Shown in pieces: positions 1-6,054 of a DNA stretch of 9,814 nt. The notes beneath the pieces were generated by a model, which had not been told where the DNA came from, made no database searches, and saw nothing but the letters and a program-made list of their open reading frames with translations. This stretch comes from Clostridia bacterium (lineage in GTDB: Bacteria > Bacillota_E > SLMV01 > PUMD01), in the NCBI GenBank assembly GCA_007128555.1, contig SKXF01000190.1, positions 1-9,814 of the forward strand, given 5' to 3'. The translations under genes and the position numbers were made by a program. Every line of letters begins with the position of its first letter. Within the stretch, counting starts at the first letter, position 1.

Positions 1-4
1 CAGA

Positions 5-28
5 CTATATTCTAATATGTAAATATAG
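5..28. promoter_or_regulatory. Candidate ArsR-type operator (inverted repeat)
   Basis: A perfect inverted repeat with arms CTATATT (5-11) and AATATAG (22-28) and a 10-bp AT-rich centre. It lies in an AT-rich island within otherwise GC-rich DNA and ends 17 bp before the repressor start. ArsR/SmtB repressors usually bind AT-rich imperfect palindromes of this size that overlap their own promoter, so self-repression of the operon is the natural inference. The promoter probably overlaps this site or lies partly left of the window; no clear -35 element can be assigned. Confidence 0.6.
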
Positions 29-45
29 CAACGTAAGAAGAGGAG

Positions 46-387
46 GTGCATTCCACCATCGATCTCTACCAGGCGCGTTCTGATGTGATGAAGGCCATAG
101 CCCATCCGATCCGAATGAGGATTATCGACATACTTTCCACCGAAGGTGAGCAATGCGTATCTGACCTGACGGAGGCCCTGGGAGTCAGCCAGCCCGCGGT
201 ATCCAAGCATCTGTCAATCATGAGAGGGGTAGGACTTCTCGGCTTCGTCAAAGAGGGCCTGCAGGTGACCTATCACATCCGCACCCCCTGCATTTCCGAG
301 TTGTTTCGTTGCCTGGATACTGTACTGCTGGAGGAACTGGAGAATCGGCGCACCCAGCTGTGCAGAGAAACGGAGGAGAATTCGTGA
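46..387 (+). CDS. ArsR/SmtB family metal(loid)-responsive repressor
   Basis: Small winged-helix repressor of 113 residues, the usual size for the family. The N-terminal helix has the hallmark AHPIRMRIIDIL (residues 19-30). The helix-turn-helix spans about 38-65 (VSDLTEALGVSQPAVSKHL), followed by a beta-wing around 66-78. It should bind the operator upstream and release it when a metalloid or thiol-reactive metal binds. The classical CxC of plasmid ArsR proteins is absent: the equivalent place reads EQCVSDL, with one cysteine (C37). The other cysteines are C82, C89 and C106, so sensing may use a different thiol set. The GTG start at 46 is uncertain because the AGGAGG at 41-46 overlaps it. The next in-frame starts, GTG 85 and ATG 88, would cut the first helix and have no good ribosome binding site. 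The stop overlaps the permease start by 4 bp, so the two are translationally coupled. Confidence 0.85.
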   Translation: MHSTIDLYQARSDVMKAIAHPIRMRIIDILSTEGEQCVSDLTEALGVSQPAVSKHLSIMRGVGLLGFVKEGLQVTYHIRTPCISELFRCLDTVLLEELENRRTQLCRETEENS

Positions 388-1562
388 AACCGACCCATCG
401 AAAGCTCCTTATATTCGTCGCCATTTTCGCAGCTGCCTTTTACATTCCCTTTGGCCACGAAGCGGTTCAGCGAGCCATCATAGAAGCCTTTCACATGCTC
501 CAGGAATACGCCCGAGAACACGTAATATTCTGCCTGATTCCTGCCTTCTTCATAGCCGGTGCCATCGCAAACTTCATCTCGCAGCAGGCAGTGATCAAGT
601 ACTTCGGAGCCCAGGCACCCCGGTGGCTGGCCTACTCCCTTGCCTCAGTATCTGGCACCGTTCTCGCTGTATGCTCCTGTACGGTGCTGCCCCTTTTTGC
701 AGGCATCTACCGCAGGGGGGCAGGGATCGGCCCCGCAACCGCATTTCTTTACTCCGGCCCGGCCATCAACATCCTCGCCATTGTGCTGACGGCCCGTGTA
801 CTGGGCTGGCAGCTCGGCCTGGCCCGCGCCGTCGGCGCCGTGATCTTTGCCCTGGTGATCGGGCTCCTCATGACCGTGCTCTGCCCGGATGACGAACGCC
901 AGGCATCAATCCAGGCCCAGGCACAGGCCATGGACATGGAAGGAGAACCCCGCACCCCGGCGCAAAATCTCGCCTACTTCGGAACCATGGTGTTGATCCT
1001 CATCTTCGCCACCTGGAGTCGTCCTGAACAGGTCGGGGGCTTCTGGCACGCTATCTTCGAGGTGAAATGGTTCGTGGTCGTGGGGCTCCTGGTTCTTCTG
1101 TTCGCCATGCTTCATCGCTGGTTTGAAAAAGACGAGATCACGTCCTGGATCAACTCGACGTGGGAGTTCACAGAACTCATCCTACCCCTTCTCTTTGCCG
1201 GTGTCCTCGTCGCCGGGTTTCTCATGGGACGACCCGAGGCAGAGGCAGGCCTGATTCCCGCTCACTGGGTCGGCACACTGGTGGGAGGAAATTCACTCAT
1301 GGCCAACCTGACAGCATCCTTCGTGGGAGCGTTCATGTACTTCGCCACCCTCACAGAAATCCCCATCATGCAGGGGTTGCTCGGGCTTGGCATGGGCCAG
1401 GGGCCCGCCCTGGCGCTGCTTCTGGCCGGACCCGCCCTGAGTCTCCCTAACATGCTCGTCATTCGCAGCGTACTGGGAACCAGAAAGACCGCAATATTCG
1501 TCTGCCTGGTGGTCATCATGGCGACCATGGCCGGGATGATCTACGGCAACCTGATTGCCTGA
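384..1562 (+). CDS. ArsP-type permease (COG0701/DUF318 family)
   Basis: Integral membrane exporter of 392 residues with about ten predicted hydrophobic segments. The family signature is clear: CSCTVLPLF near residues 97-105, then GPATAFLYSGPAIN at 116-129. A related motif in the second half, GPALALLLAGPALSLPN (340-356), preceded by TLTEIPI, suggests an internal duplication. Known relatives include ArsP, which exports trivalent organoarsenicals, and the SO_0444 group linked to Cu/Zn efflux, so the substrate here is not fixed by sequence. The CSC thiols could bind a soft metal or metalloid. A hydrophilic loop of about 25 residues (165-195) separates the halves. I chose GTG 384 because GGAGGAG lies 6-12 bp before it and it forms a GTGA overlap with the repressor stop; a longer frame back to 309 lies inside the repressor gene. 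Export of what the repressor senses is inferred from the operon. Confidence 0.87.
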   Translation: MKPTHRKLLIFVAIFAAAFYIPFGHEAVQRAIIEAFHMLQEYAREHVIFCLIPAFFIAGAIANFISQQAVIKYFGAQAPRWLAYSLASVSGTVLAVCSCTVLPLFAGIYRRGAGIGPATAFLYSGPAINILAIVLTARVLGWQLGLARAVGAVIFALVIGLLMTVLCPDDERQASIQAQAQAMDMEGEPRTPAQNLAYFGTMVLILIFATWSRPEQVGGFWHAIFEVKWFVVVGLLVLLFAMLHRWFEKDEITSWINSTWEFTELILPLLFAGVLVAGFLMGRPEAEAGLIPAHWVGTLVGGNSLMANLTASFVGAFMYFATLTEIPIMQGLLGLGMGQGPALALLLAGPALSLPNMLVIRSVLGTRKTAIFVCLVVIMATMAGMIYGNLIA

Positions 1563-1574
1563 GAGGAGGAGAGC

Positions 1575-1805
1575 ATGAAAATCGAGATCCTGGGGCCGGG
1601 TTGCCCCAAGTGTGCGAAGACCACGGAGATCATCGAGACGATCATCCGCGAGGCAGGTGTGGACGCGGATGTCCAACACATCACGGACATCAACGCCATC
1701 GTCGACCGCGGCGTGATGATGACACCCGCCGTGATCATAGACGGAAAGATCAAGGTTGAGGGGAAAATCCCCTCGGAACAACAGATCCTCTCCTGGGTTC
1801 ACTGA
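1575..1805 (+). CDS. Mini-thioredoxin family protein (TM0996/MTH895-like)
   Basis: A 76-residue protein that fits the small redox-active thioredoxin-fold family. It has a GPGCPKC active site with C10 and C13 directly after the first strand, and the cis-proline motif MMTPAVIIDG (P51) opposite it. It ends with the usual short helix (PSEQQILSWV). No signal peptide or membrane segment is seen, so it should be cytoplasmic. It starts 12 bp after the permease stop, behind GAGGAGGAG, and so belongs to the same transcript. Proteins of this family are often encoded next to COG0701 permeases. The likely role, inferred from that pairing, is to reduce a thiol or a metalloid substrate, or to keep the permease cysteines reduced. 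Confidence 0.87.
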   Translation: MKIEILGPGCPKCAKTTEIIETIIREAGVDADVQHITDINAIVDRGVMMTPAVIIDGKIKVEGKIPSEQQILSWVH

Positions 1806-1838
1806 GACCACGATGCAACCGGAGAAAGGAGCGTCCCC

Positions 1839-2087
1839 ATGAGCCTGCACGACCGACCCCGGGAAGAGATACCCTGGTACCCAAAGGTCCTGGAAGACGA
1901 CTGCACAGGTTGCGGTGTCTGTCATGACTTCTGCCCTCACGGAACCTACGAATGGGACGATGAGGCGGACCGTCCCGTGGTGGCCAACCCATATAACTGC
2001 ATCGTGGGCTGCAGCAACTGTCGCACCCAGTGCCCGGCCGAGGCCATCGAGTTCCCCCCATTGTCCATGCTCAGGGATTACCGCTGA
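1839..2087 (+). CDS. 2[4Fe-4S] ferredoxin-type protein
   Basis: An 82-residue protein with two four-cysteine cluster motifs. The first is C22-x2-C25-x2-C28-x3-C32-P. The second is C54-x3-C58-x2-C61-x3-C65-P, which has one extra residue between its first two cysteines. About 21 residues lie between the motifs. The N-terminal extension (SLHDRPREEIPWYPKVLED) is longer than in clostridial ferredoxins, and the C-terminal tail is PPLSMLRDYR. Its likely role is as an electron carrier or as a small subunit passing electrons to a partner. It is the fourth gene of the operon, 33 bp after the mini-thioredoxin, with AAAGGAG about 8 bp before the ATG. No oxidoreductase catalytic subunit lies nearby, so its partner is unknown. 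A link to reducing a metalloid before export is only a hypothesis. Confidence 0.87.
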   Translation: MSLHDRPREEIPWYPKVLEDDCTGCGVCHDFCPHGTYEWDDEADRPVVANPYNCIVGCSNCRTQCPAEAIEFPPLSMLRDYR

Positions 2088-2113
2088 CCCTCCAGATCAC
2101 GGCTGGGAACGTA

Positions 2114-2147
2114 CCGGCCCGGGGGCTCCTGTGAGGCCCCGGGCCGG
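2114..2147. terminator. GC-rich stem-loop between convergent genes
   Basis: Perfect 11-bp arms CCGGCCCGGGG (2114-2124) and CCCCGGGCCGG (2137-2147) enclose a 12-nt loop. The stem is 27 bp after the ferredoxin stop and about 100 bp beyond the stop of the converging M28 gene, so it could end transcription from either side. No T-rich run follows directly on either strand, so it is a terminator-like hairpin and not a textbook intrinsic terminator. Confidence 0.5.
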
Positions 2148-2247
2148 CGCATCTTTGAACTCACAAACATACCAACCTGGTGAACTCCCGTCCGCCTCGA
2201 TGGTGAACGTTCAGAACGGGCACGGGGCAGGCTGCGTTCAAACCCAC

Positions 2248-3537
2248 CTACTCGTCCTGTACCTCTTCCTTCTCCTCATCCTCACCCTCATCCTCACCCT
2301 TGCCTCGCATGCGCTCCAGGTACTTGTCCAACTTCTCCCTGACACCCTTGGGAATCTCCCGCTTAAACGGGAAGATCCTCGCTCGATCCAGGTCGTCGAG
2401 GAACCTGAGCGCGAAATCCCCCAGCTCTTCCAGGCGATCTGGGCTCAGGTACTCAACCCGGTCATACCTGTTGTGAATGGGCGCTCCCATGCGAATGAGG
2501 TTCAGAGACGGTATGCCCTTCTCGGCGAAGGGAATGGAATCGCTCGAGTACACGTCCTGCTTGATGGACATGGCCACTCCCATACTGCGCGACATCACCT
2601 CTACGTAGTGCTTCAGGGCATCAGGCCCGGTCACGATGGTCCTGTTCTTGCCCAGGATGGCTCCTGCCACATCCACGTTGAGGACGAACTTGCACTCGCC
2701 CAGATCGTCTTCGTGCTCCTGTACGTAGGCAAAGCTGCCCCGAAGGCCAATCTCCTCAGCTCCGCACCAGATGAAGCGGAGGGTCCGCCGGGGGGGATTC
2801 GTCGCAAAATGGCGGGCCAGTTCCATGATGATCACCGAACCGGCTGCGTTATCGTTGGCTCCTGAGCTATAAGGTACGCTGTCGTAATGCGCCGTGATGA
2901 CCACCACTTCTTCCGGCTTCTCGCACCCCCTGATCTCACAGATCACGTTCTGTGAGGCCACCTCGCGCTCATCCTGCAACACCGTGAGTCGGACCTTGCT
3001 GGTCTCCTCTCGCACCAGTTCCGCAGCCTCATCGGCGAAGATGATGGCTCCCGGGATCTTGCCGTGCTTGAAATACTCGGGACGAGCCGCCCACCGGGGT
3101 ATGTCCTCCCGACGGTATATGAGTCCTCCCCAGGCAACAAAGCCCGCCACTTCCGCCTCGGCCATGCGTTGGTACTGTTTCAGGGTGACCCCCCGGTTTA
3201 CCAGGACGACTTTTCCCTTCGCCTCCGACAGGGACACTTCGTCAGCATCCTCGGCATACAGGAAATCCGCCTCAATACCACCAGGAGACGTGGAGCCGGT
3301 CAACCCATACACCTCAACCGGGTACTGCTTCTGATAAGGCTCGATGACCTCCAGCGTCGCCCTCGTGGGTTCATAGGTCCAGATGTCAAACTCGGGCATC
3401 TGCGGTTCCAGGCCCATGTCTCTGAGCGTCTCGGCCAAAATGCCTGCGGCCCTTTTCTCCTCGTCGGTGCCGCCCAACCTCTCGAAGGCGAGCTCCTCCA
3501 ACAGACTGAACGCCCGTCTGCCCTTGGTCTTGAGCAT
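2248..3537 (-). CDS. M28 family zinc metallopeptidase (PA-domain insert)
   Basis: A 429-residue aminopeptidase-like enzyme. The M28 zinc ligands are all visible: H217 in ITAHYDSVPYSSGANDNAAG, bridging D229, E261/E262 in WCGAEEIGLRGS (one catalytic base, one ligand), D289 in LNVDVAG and H355 in APIHNRYDRVEYL. Residues about 75-195 (from VEVYGLTG through VVLVNRG and IIFADEAA) resemble the PA domain often inserted in this family. There is no signal peptide or membrane segment, unlike many secreted M28 peptidases, so it probably acts in the cytoplasm on short peptides. Residues about 412-429 form an acidic tail (GEDEGEDEEKEE). The ATG is well supported by AAGGAGGGG 4-5 bp upstream. It begins 54 bp after the M81 gene in the same direction and is probably co-transcribed with it. 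Confidence 0.87.
   Translation of the reverse strand: MLKTKGRRAFSLLEELAFERLGGTDEEKRAAGILAETLRDMGLEPQMPEFDIWTYEPTRATLEVIEPYQKQYPVEVYGLTGSTSPGGIEADFLYAEDADEVSLSEAKGKVVLVNRGVTLKQYQRMAEAEVAGFVAWGGLIYRREDIPRWAARPEYFKHGKIPGAIIFADEAAELVREETSKVRLTVLQDEREVASQNVICEIRGCEKPEEVVVITAHYDSVPYSSGANDNAAGSVIIMELARHFATNPPRRTLRFIWCGAEEIGLRGSFAYVQEHEDDLGECKFVLNVDVAGAILGKNRTIVTGPDALKHYVEVMSRSMGVAMSIKQDVYSSDSIPFAEKGIPSLNLIRMGAPIHNRYDRVEYLSPDRLEELGDFALRFLDDLDRARIFPFKREIPKGVREKLDKYLERMRGKGEDEGEDEEKEEVQDE
2275..2298. repeat. 12-bp perfect tandem duplication in M28 tail
   Basis: CTCATCCTCACC occurs twice in direct succession (2275-2286 and 2287-2298). On the coding strand it gives the repeated acidic tetrapeptide GEDE in the C-terminal tail of the M28 peptidase. 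The unit is a multiple of three, so copy changes keep the frame. Confidence 0.85.
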
Positions 3538-3591
3538 GTTTCCCCTCCTTGATCTCTCTCATAGACAGCTACATGATCGCAGAACCAAACC

Positions 3592-5109
3592 CTACCGTGT
3601 GGGAGGGACACCACCTGGTGCATCCACCTTCACATGGCGACCGCATCTCCAGGTGATTGGGTAAACCCCCGGCGGCACGTTTTCATATCTCTGCCGACCC
3701 AGGTCGGCAGGACTGTATTCGGGAGCATCCACCACGATGATCGCCTCCCCCACTTCCTCGTAGACGGCGCGGAAGTGCGTCTTCGACTTGGTCACGATGA
3801 TCCGGAAGTCGTCCACGTTCGCACCGTACTGCTCGATCGGATCGGTATCGATGAGGGATGCCCTTTGGCTGGTAATCTGCAGCCACACGCCCCCGGCCTG
3901 CACGATGGCAGTAAGGCCGTGGGTCACAGGGCGACCGCGACCCATCGGACCGGTGGCGATGTACTGCTTTTCACCGACCCATTCCACCGTACCCACCAGG
4001 TTCACCGGTCCACCGGCGCGGTCCGAACTGCTGCTCCCCACCGCTAACCGAACCTGGCTCCCCACTCCCGCCTCCTCGCACACCTTCACAGCCTCCGGAT
4101 CATACAGCAGCGGATGGGCAGCATCCTGTGCCCCCTGCTTGAACAGCTCACGAAGCACAAAGGTGGTATCCTGCATCCGGTCCGCATGGTCGAGGATGAT
4201 GATCGGCCTCTGGGCAGTCTTTGCCTTCTCAATGGCCAGGGCTACCCCCTCCTCTACGCTGTACAGACCTCCGCGACCCTGCGTGAGGGCGACGCGATGG
4301 GACCAGGCCATATCGGACAGGTCCTCGACAATCCAGGCCGCCAGATCCGGGTCACCGTCCGTGACGGCCACGGCGGACACGCCCAGTTGCGGAACGTCGG
4401 ACCAGGCAAAGCCAAAGAAGAACGATACATCAATGACCCCAGGTTTCGAGTTCCATTCGAACACCCGGGCCCGTATGTCGCTCGCCGGGGGCTGGGTGGT
4501 TGCACTGTAGAGGCTCGGCACCGCCAGACCTGGCTTTTTCATAGCTGTCACGGGCCTGGTTCTGTCGGCCAGAACATCGAGGAGGGCCCGGGCAGCCCGC
4601 TGGCCTGTTTCTCCCACGTCAATGTGGGGGCTGCACCGGTACCCGAAAATGGCGGTAGCCTCTTCGAGAATCTCCGGGGCCAGGTTAGCGTGCAGGTCCA
4701 GGGTCACCATGACGGGAATCTCGTAACCAATGACCTCCCGGACATCGCGGATCAGGTCCAGCTCCGGATCCGGCCTGCTCTCCGTGACCATGGCTCCATG
4801 CAAACAAAGGAGAACGCCGTCCAGTTCCCCGACCCGTCTTTCGAGTTCCTCACAGATCTCACCCGCGTAGCAGTCATATACCCGGTCGGTCACCGTCGGC
4901 CCCATACCCCCCGAGGCGTACACCAGAGGAAGAACCGCGACACCTACCTCCTGGCACTCAGCGATCATGCGGCCCAGAGCGCTGTTGGGCCTGGATCGTT
5001 CTCCTGTGATGATCGTGTCATCTCGGCTGACACGGAAGCCATTGAGATCGGTCTTGCCAGGCAGCGATGTCTGCGTCTCGTGACTCATTCCAGCGATGGC
5101 AATCTGCAT
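3592..5109 (-). CDS. M81 family metallopeptidase (MlrC-like)
   Basis: A 505-residue protein of the M81/DUF1485 family, whose best-known member is microcystinase MlrC, which cleaves linearised microcystin and smaller peptides. It opens with IAIAGMSHETQTSLPG, typical of the family. Residues near 101-108 read LCLHGAMV. The metal site is TLDLHANLAPE (D138, H140), followed 22 residues later by H162 in RCSPHIDVGETG, the family's D-x-H-x21-H pattern. The C-terminal MlrC domain covers roughly residue 300 onward, including IIILDHADRMQDTTFVLRE and a GP-rich stretch. No signal peptide is seen. I chose ATG 5109, 8 bp after GAGAGGAG; the GTG directly before it (5112) would add one residue. The natural substrate is unknown. 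Proximity to the M28 gene suggests peptide breakdown, and microcystin itself is not implied. Confidence 0.87.
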   Translation of the reverse strand: MQIAIAGMSHETQTSLPGKTDLNGFRVSRDDTIITGERSRPNSALGRMIAECQEVGVAVLPLVYASGGMGPTVTDRVYDCYAGEICEELERRVGELDGVLLCLHGAMVTESRPDPELDLIRDVREVIGYEIPVMVTLDLHANLAPEILEEATAIFGYRCSPHIDVGETGQRAARALLDVLADRTRPVTAMKKPGLAVPSLYSATTQPPASDIRARVFEWNSKPGVIDVSFFFGFAWSDVPQLGVSAVAVTDGDPDLAAWIVEDLSDMAWSHRVALTQGRGGLYSVEEGVALAIEKAKTAQRPIIILDHADRMQDTTFVLRELFKQGAQDAAHPLLYDPEAVKVCEEAGVGSQVRLAVGSSSSDRAGGPVNLVGTVEWVGEKQYIATGPMGRGRPVTHGLTAIVQAGGVWLQITSQRASLIDTDPIEQYGANVDDFRIIVTKSKTHFRAVYEEVGEAIIVVDAPEYSPADLGRQRYENVPPGVYPITWRCGRHVKVDAPGGVPPTR

Positions 5110-5328
5110 CACCTGGACTCCTCTCGATGGTTCGGATAACAGGATCGGTATACCCTGAACCCCGGCCTTCCATCCACCTGCCGCAGGAGCTCAACAGTCC
5201 GGGATCACCTGCCTCCTCGCCCATGGCCGGGCGGCACACAGCACCCGTTTCAGGTTCACCAAACCATGCATCGACCCAGCCGCGACGAGCCCCTGGAGAA
5301 ACGAAGCCGCTGGGCACGACCTGACGTC

Positions 5329-5499
5329 TCAGCCAGGCTTTTCCACCTTCTTGAAGTCATCCTTGTGGGCCCCACAATCGGGGCACACCCAGTCTGCCGG
5401 GTGGTCATCGAACGGCAAGGGCACTTCCATCCCCGAGCCGACATCCGGTTCGGACTCATCGTAGGCAAAACTGCAAAAGGGACATGTCCATACGGGCAT
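5329..5499 (-). CDS. Rubredoxin (56 residues)
   Basis: A complete small gene that length cut-offs easily miss. The product starts MPVWTCPFCSFAYDESEPD and contains LPFDDHPADWVCPDCGAHK, which is standard rubredoxin sequence. The four iron-binding cysteines are C6, C9, C39 and C42 in two CPxC knuckles, and the PADWVCP block is highly typical of the family. It holds a single Fe(SCys)4 centre and carries one electron in the cytoplasm; in anaerobes it often serves superoxide reductase, flavodiiron proteins or rubrerythrin. None of these partners is in the window. The ATG follows AAGGGGGAA by several bases. It lies about 220 bp upstream of the M81 gene in the same direction; co-transcription is possible but not shown. 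Residues 20-29 (VGSGMEVPLP) differ from the more usual NGVKPGT-type loop. Confidence 0.92.
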   Translation of the reverse strand: MPVWTCPFCSFAYDESEPDVGSGMEVPLPFDDHPADWVCPDCGAHKDDFKKVEKPG

Positions 5500-5543
5500 C
5501 CTTCGGTTCCCCCTTCCATGTTGTGGTCTGTAGCTAGTTCGCC

Positions 5544-5570
5544 CTACAAAGCGGGAAACCTGCTACAAAG
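5544..5570. promoter_or_regulatory. Direct repeat CTACAAAG x2 upstream of rubredoxin
   Basis: CTACAAAG occurs at 5544-5551 and 5563-5570, 19 bp start to start, about 45 bp upstream of the rubredoxin ATG. Read on the rubredoxin strand it is CTTTGTAG. The spacing is close to two helical turns, so it could bind a dimeric regulator or lie in the promoter. No regulator is identified and chance is not excluded. Confidence 0.3.
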
Positions 5571-5940
5571 GCCTGTCTGACTGCGCTGAGCCTGCAGCGT
5601 GCAGGTCCCGGCGGCAGAAAGGCTGGCGACAGGGGCGTCGTTCCCGAATCTCAATCGATCGTCTGGCCAACATGGGCGTTGGAGAAAACCCTCCACGAAG
5701 ATGCTTTGCGGTCAGCAGCCACAGGGTTGATCGTTATGAGCCCGACCTGAATCCCACGGACCTGGAGTGAGCCCAGCACAATCCGCACCGCGCTGATTTC
5801 TGCTTGTCCTTGCAACCTCGATACAGAGCAGGGGCCGAAAGAGGCTTGCAGGTGGTAGCGCAATGGATCTGGCTGAAGTCGCCCCTTGATTCGACCTACC
5901 TGCATGGCTATCATGAGAGGCGTAAGGGTGAGTAAATGGG

Positions 5941-5954
5941 AGTTGGTGCCAACT
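5941..5954. promoter_or_regulatory. Short palindrome upstream of acetyltransferase
   Basis: AGTTGG and CCAACT are perfect inverted 6-bp arms with a 2-bp centre, about 100 bp before the acetyltransferase ATG. The size and symmetry suit an operator for a dimeric repressor, but nothing identifies the binding protein and a 14-bp palindrome can occur by chance. Confidence 0.25.
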
Positions 5955-6054
5955 TCATGTGGGCTCTACCTGGAGAATAGCTCCTGACCCGGAGCATGCC
6001 CGGTGCCGACAAGAGGAGTATGAGACCCGATCCAGGCGATTGAGGGGGGTAGTC

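Larger units (their letters stand above)
5500..6054. other. 555-bp stretch with no supportable gene
   Basis: Between the divergent rubredoxin and acetyltransferase genes. It holds the direct repeat at 5544-5570, a short hairpin with arms CCTGCA and TGCAGG (5591-5605), a palindrome AGTTGG-TG-CCAACT (5941-5954) and a small hairpin GCTCC/GGAGC (5980-5995). One open frame of 87 codons runs on the minus strand (5651-5914, ATG start), but it has no ribosome binding site and its translation matches no family I know. I see no tRNA or riboswitch, and no transposon end. It may contain two divergent promoters and possibly decayed coding sequence. Confidence 0.5.

Noticed and set aside
309..383. Upstream in-frame extension of the permease
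   Set aside because: It lies wholly inside the repressor gene in another frame, reads as hydrophilic non-family sequence, and lacks a ribosome binding site. GTG 384 has GGAGGAG and a 4-bp overlap.
1915..2865. Long plus-strand open frame opposite the M28 gene
   Set aside because: It overlaps the ferredoxin gene and runs antisense to the M28 gene, which has all catalytic residues. Long antisense frames are common in GC-rich DNA.
4114..5139. Long plus-strand open frame opposite the M81 gene
   Set aside because: Its translation is low-complexity and resembles no family, while the opposite strand gives a complete M81 protein.
5256..5519. 87-codon minus-strand frame over the rubredoxin
   Set aside because: It is an out-of-frame shadow; the rubredoxin frame has the full four-cysteine signature.
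5959..6054. Earlier ATG for the acetyltransferase
   Set aside because: No ribosome binding site, and the added residues do not look like a GNAT N terminus; ATG 6055 has a strong purine run at the right distance.
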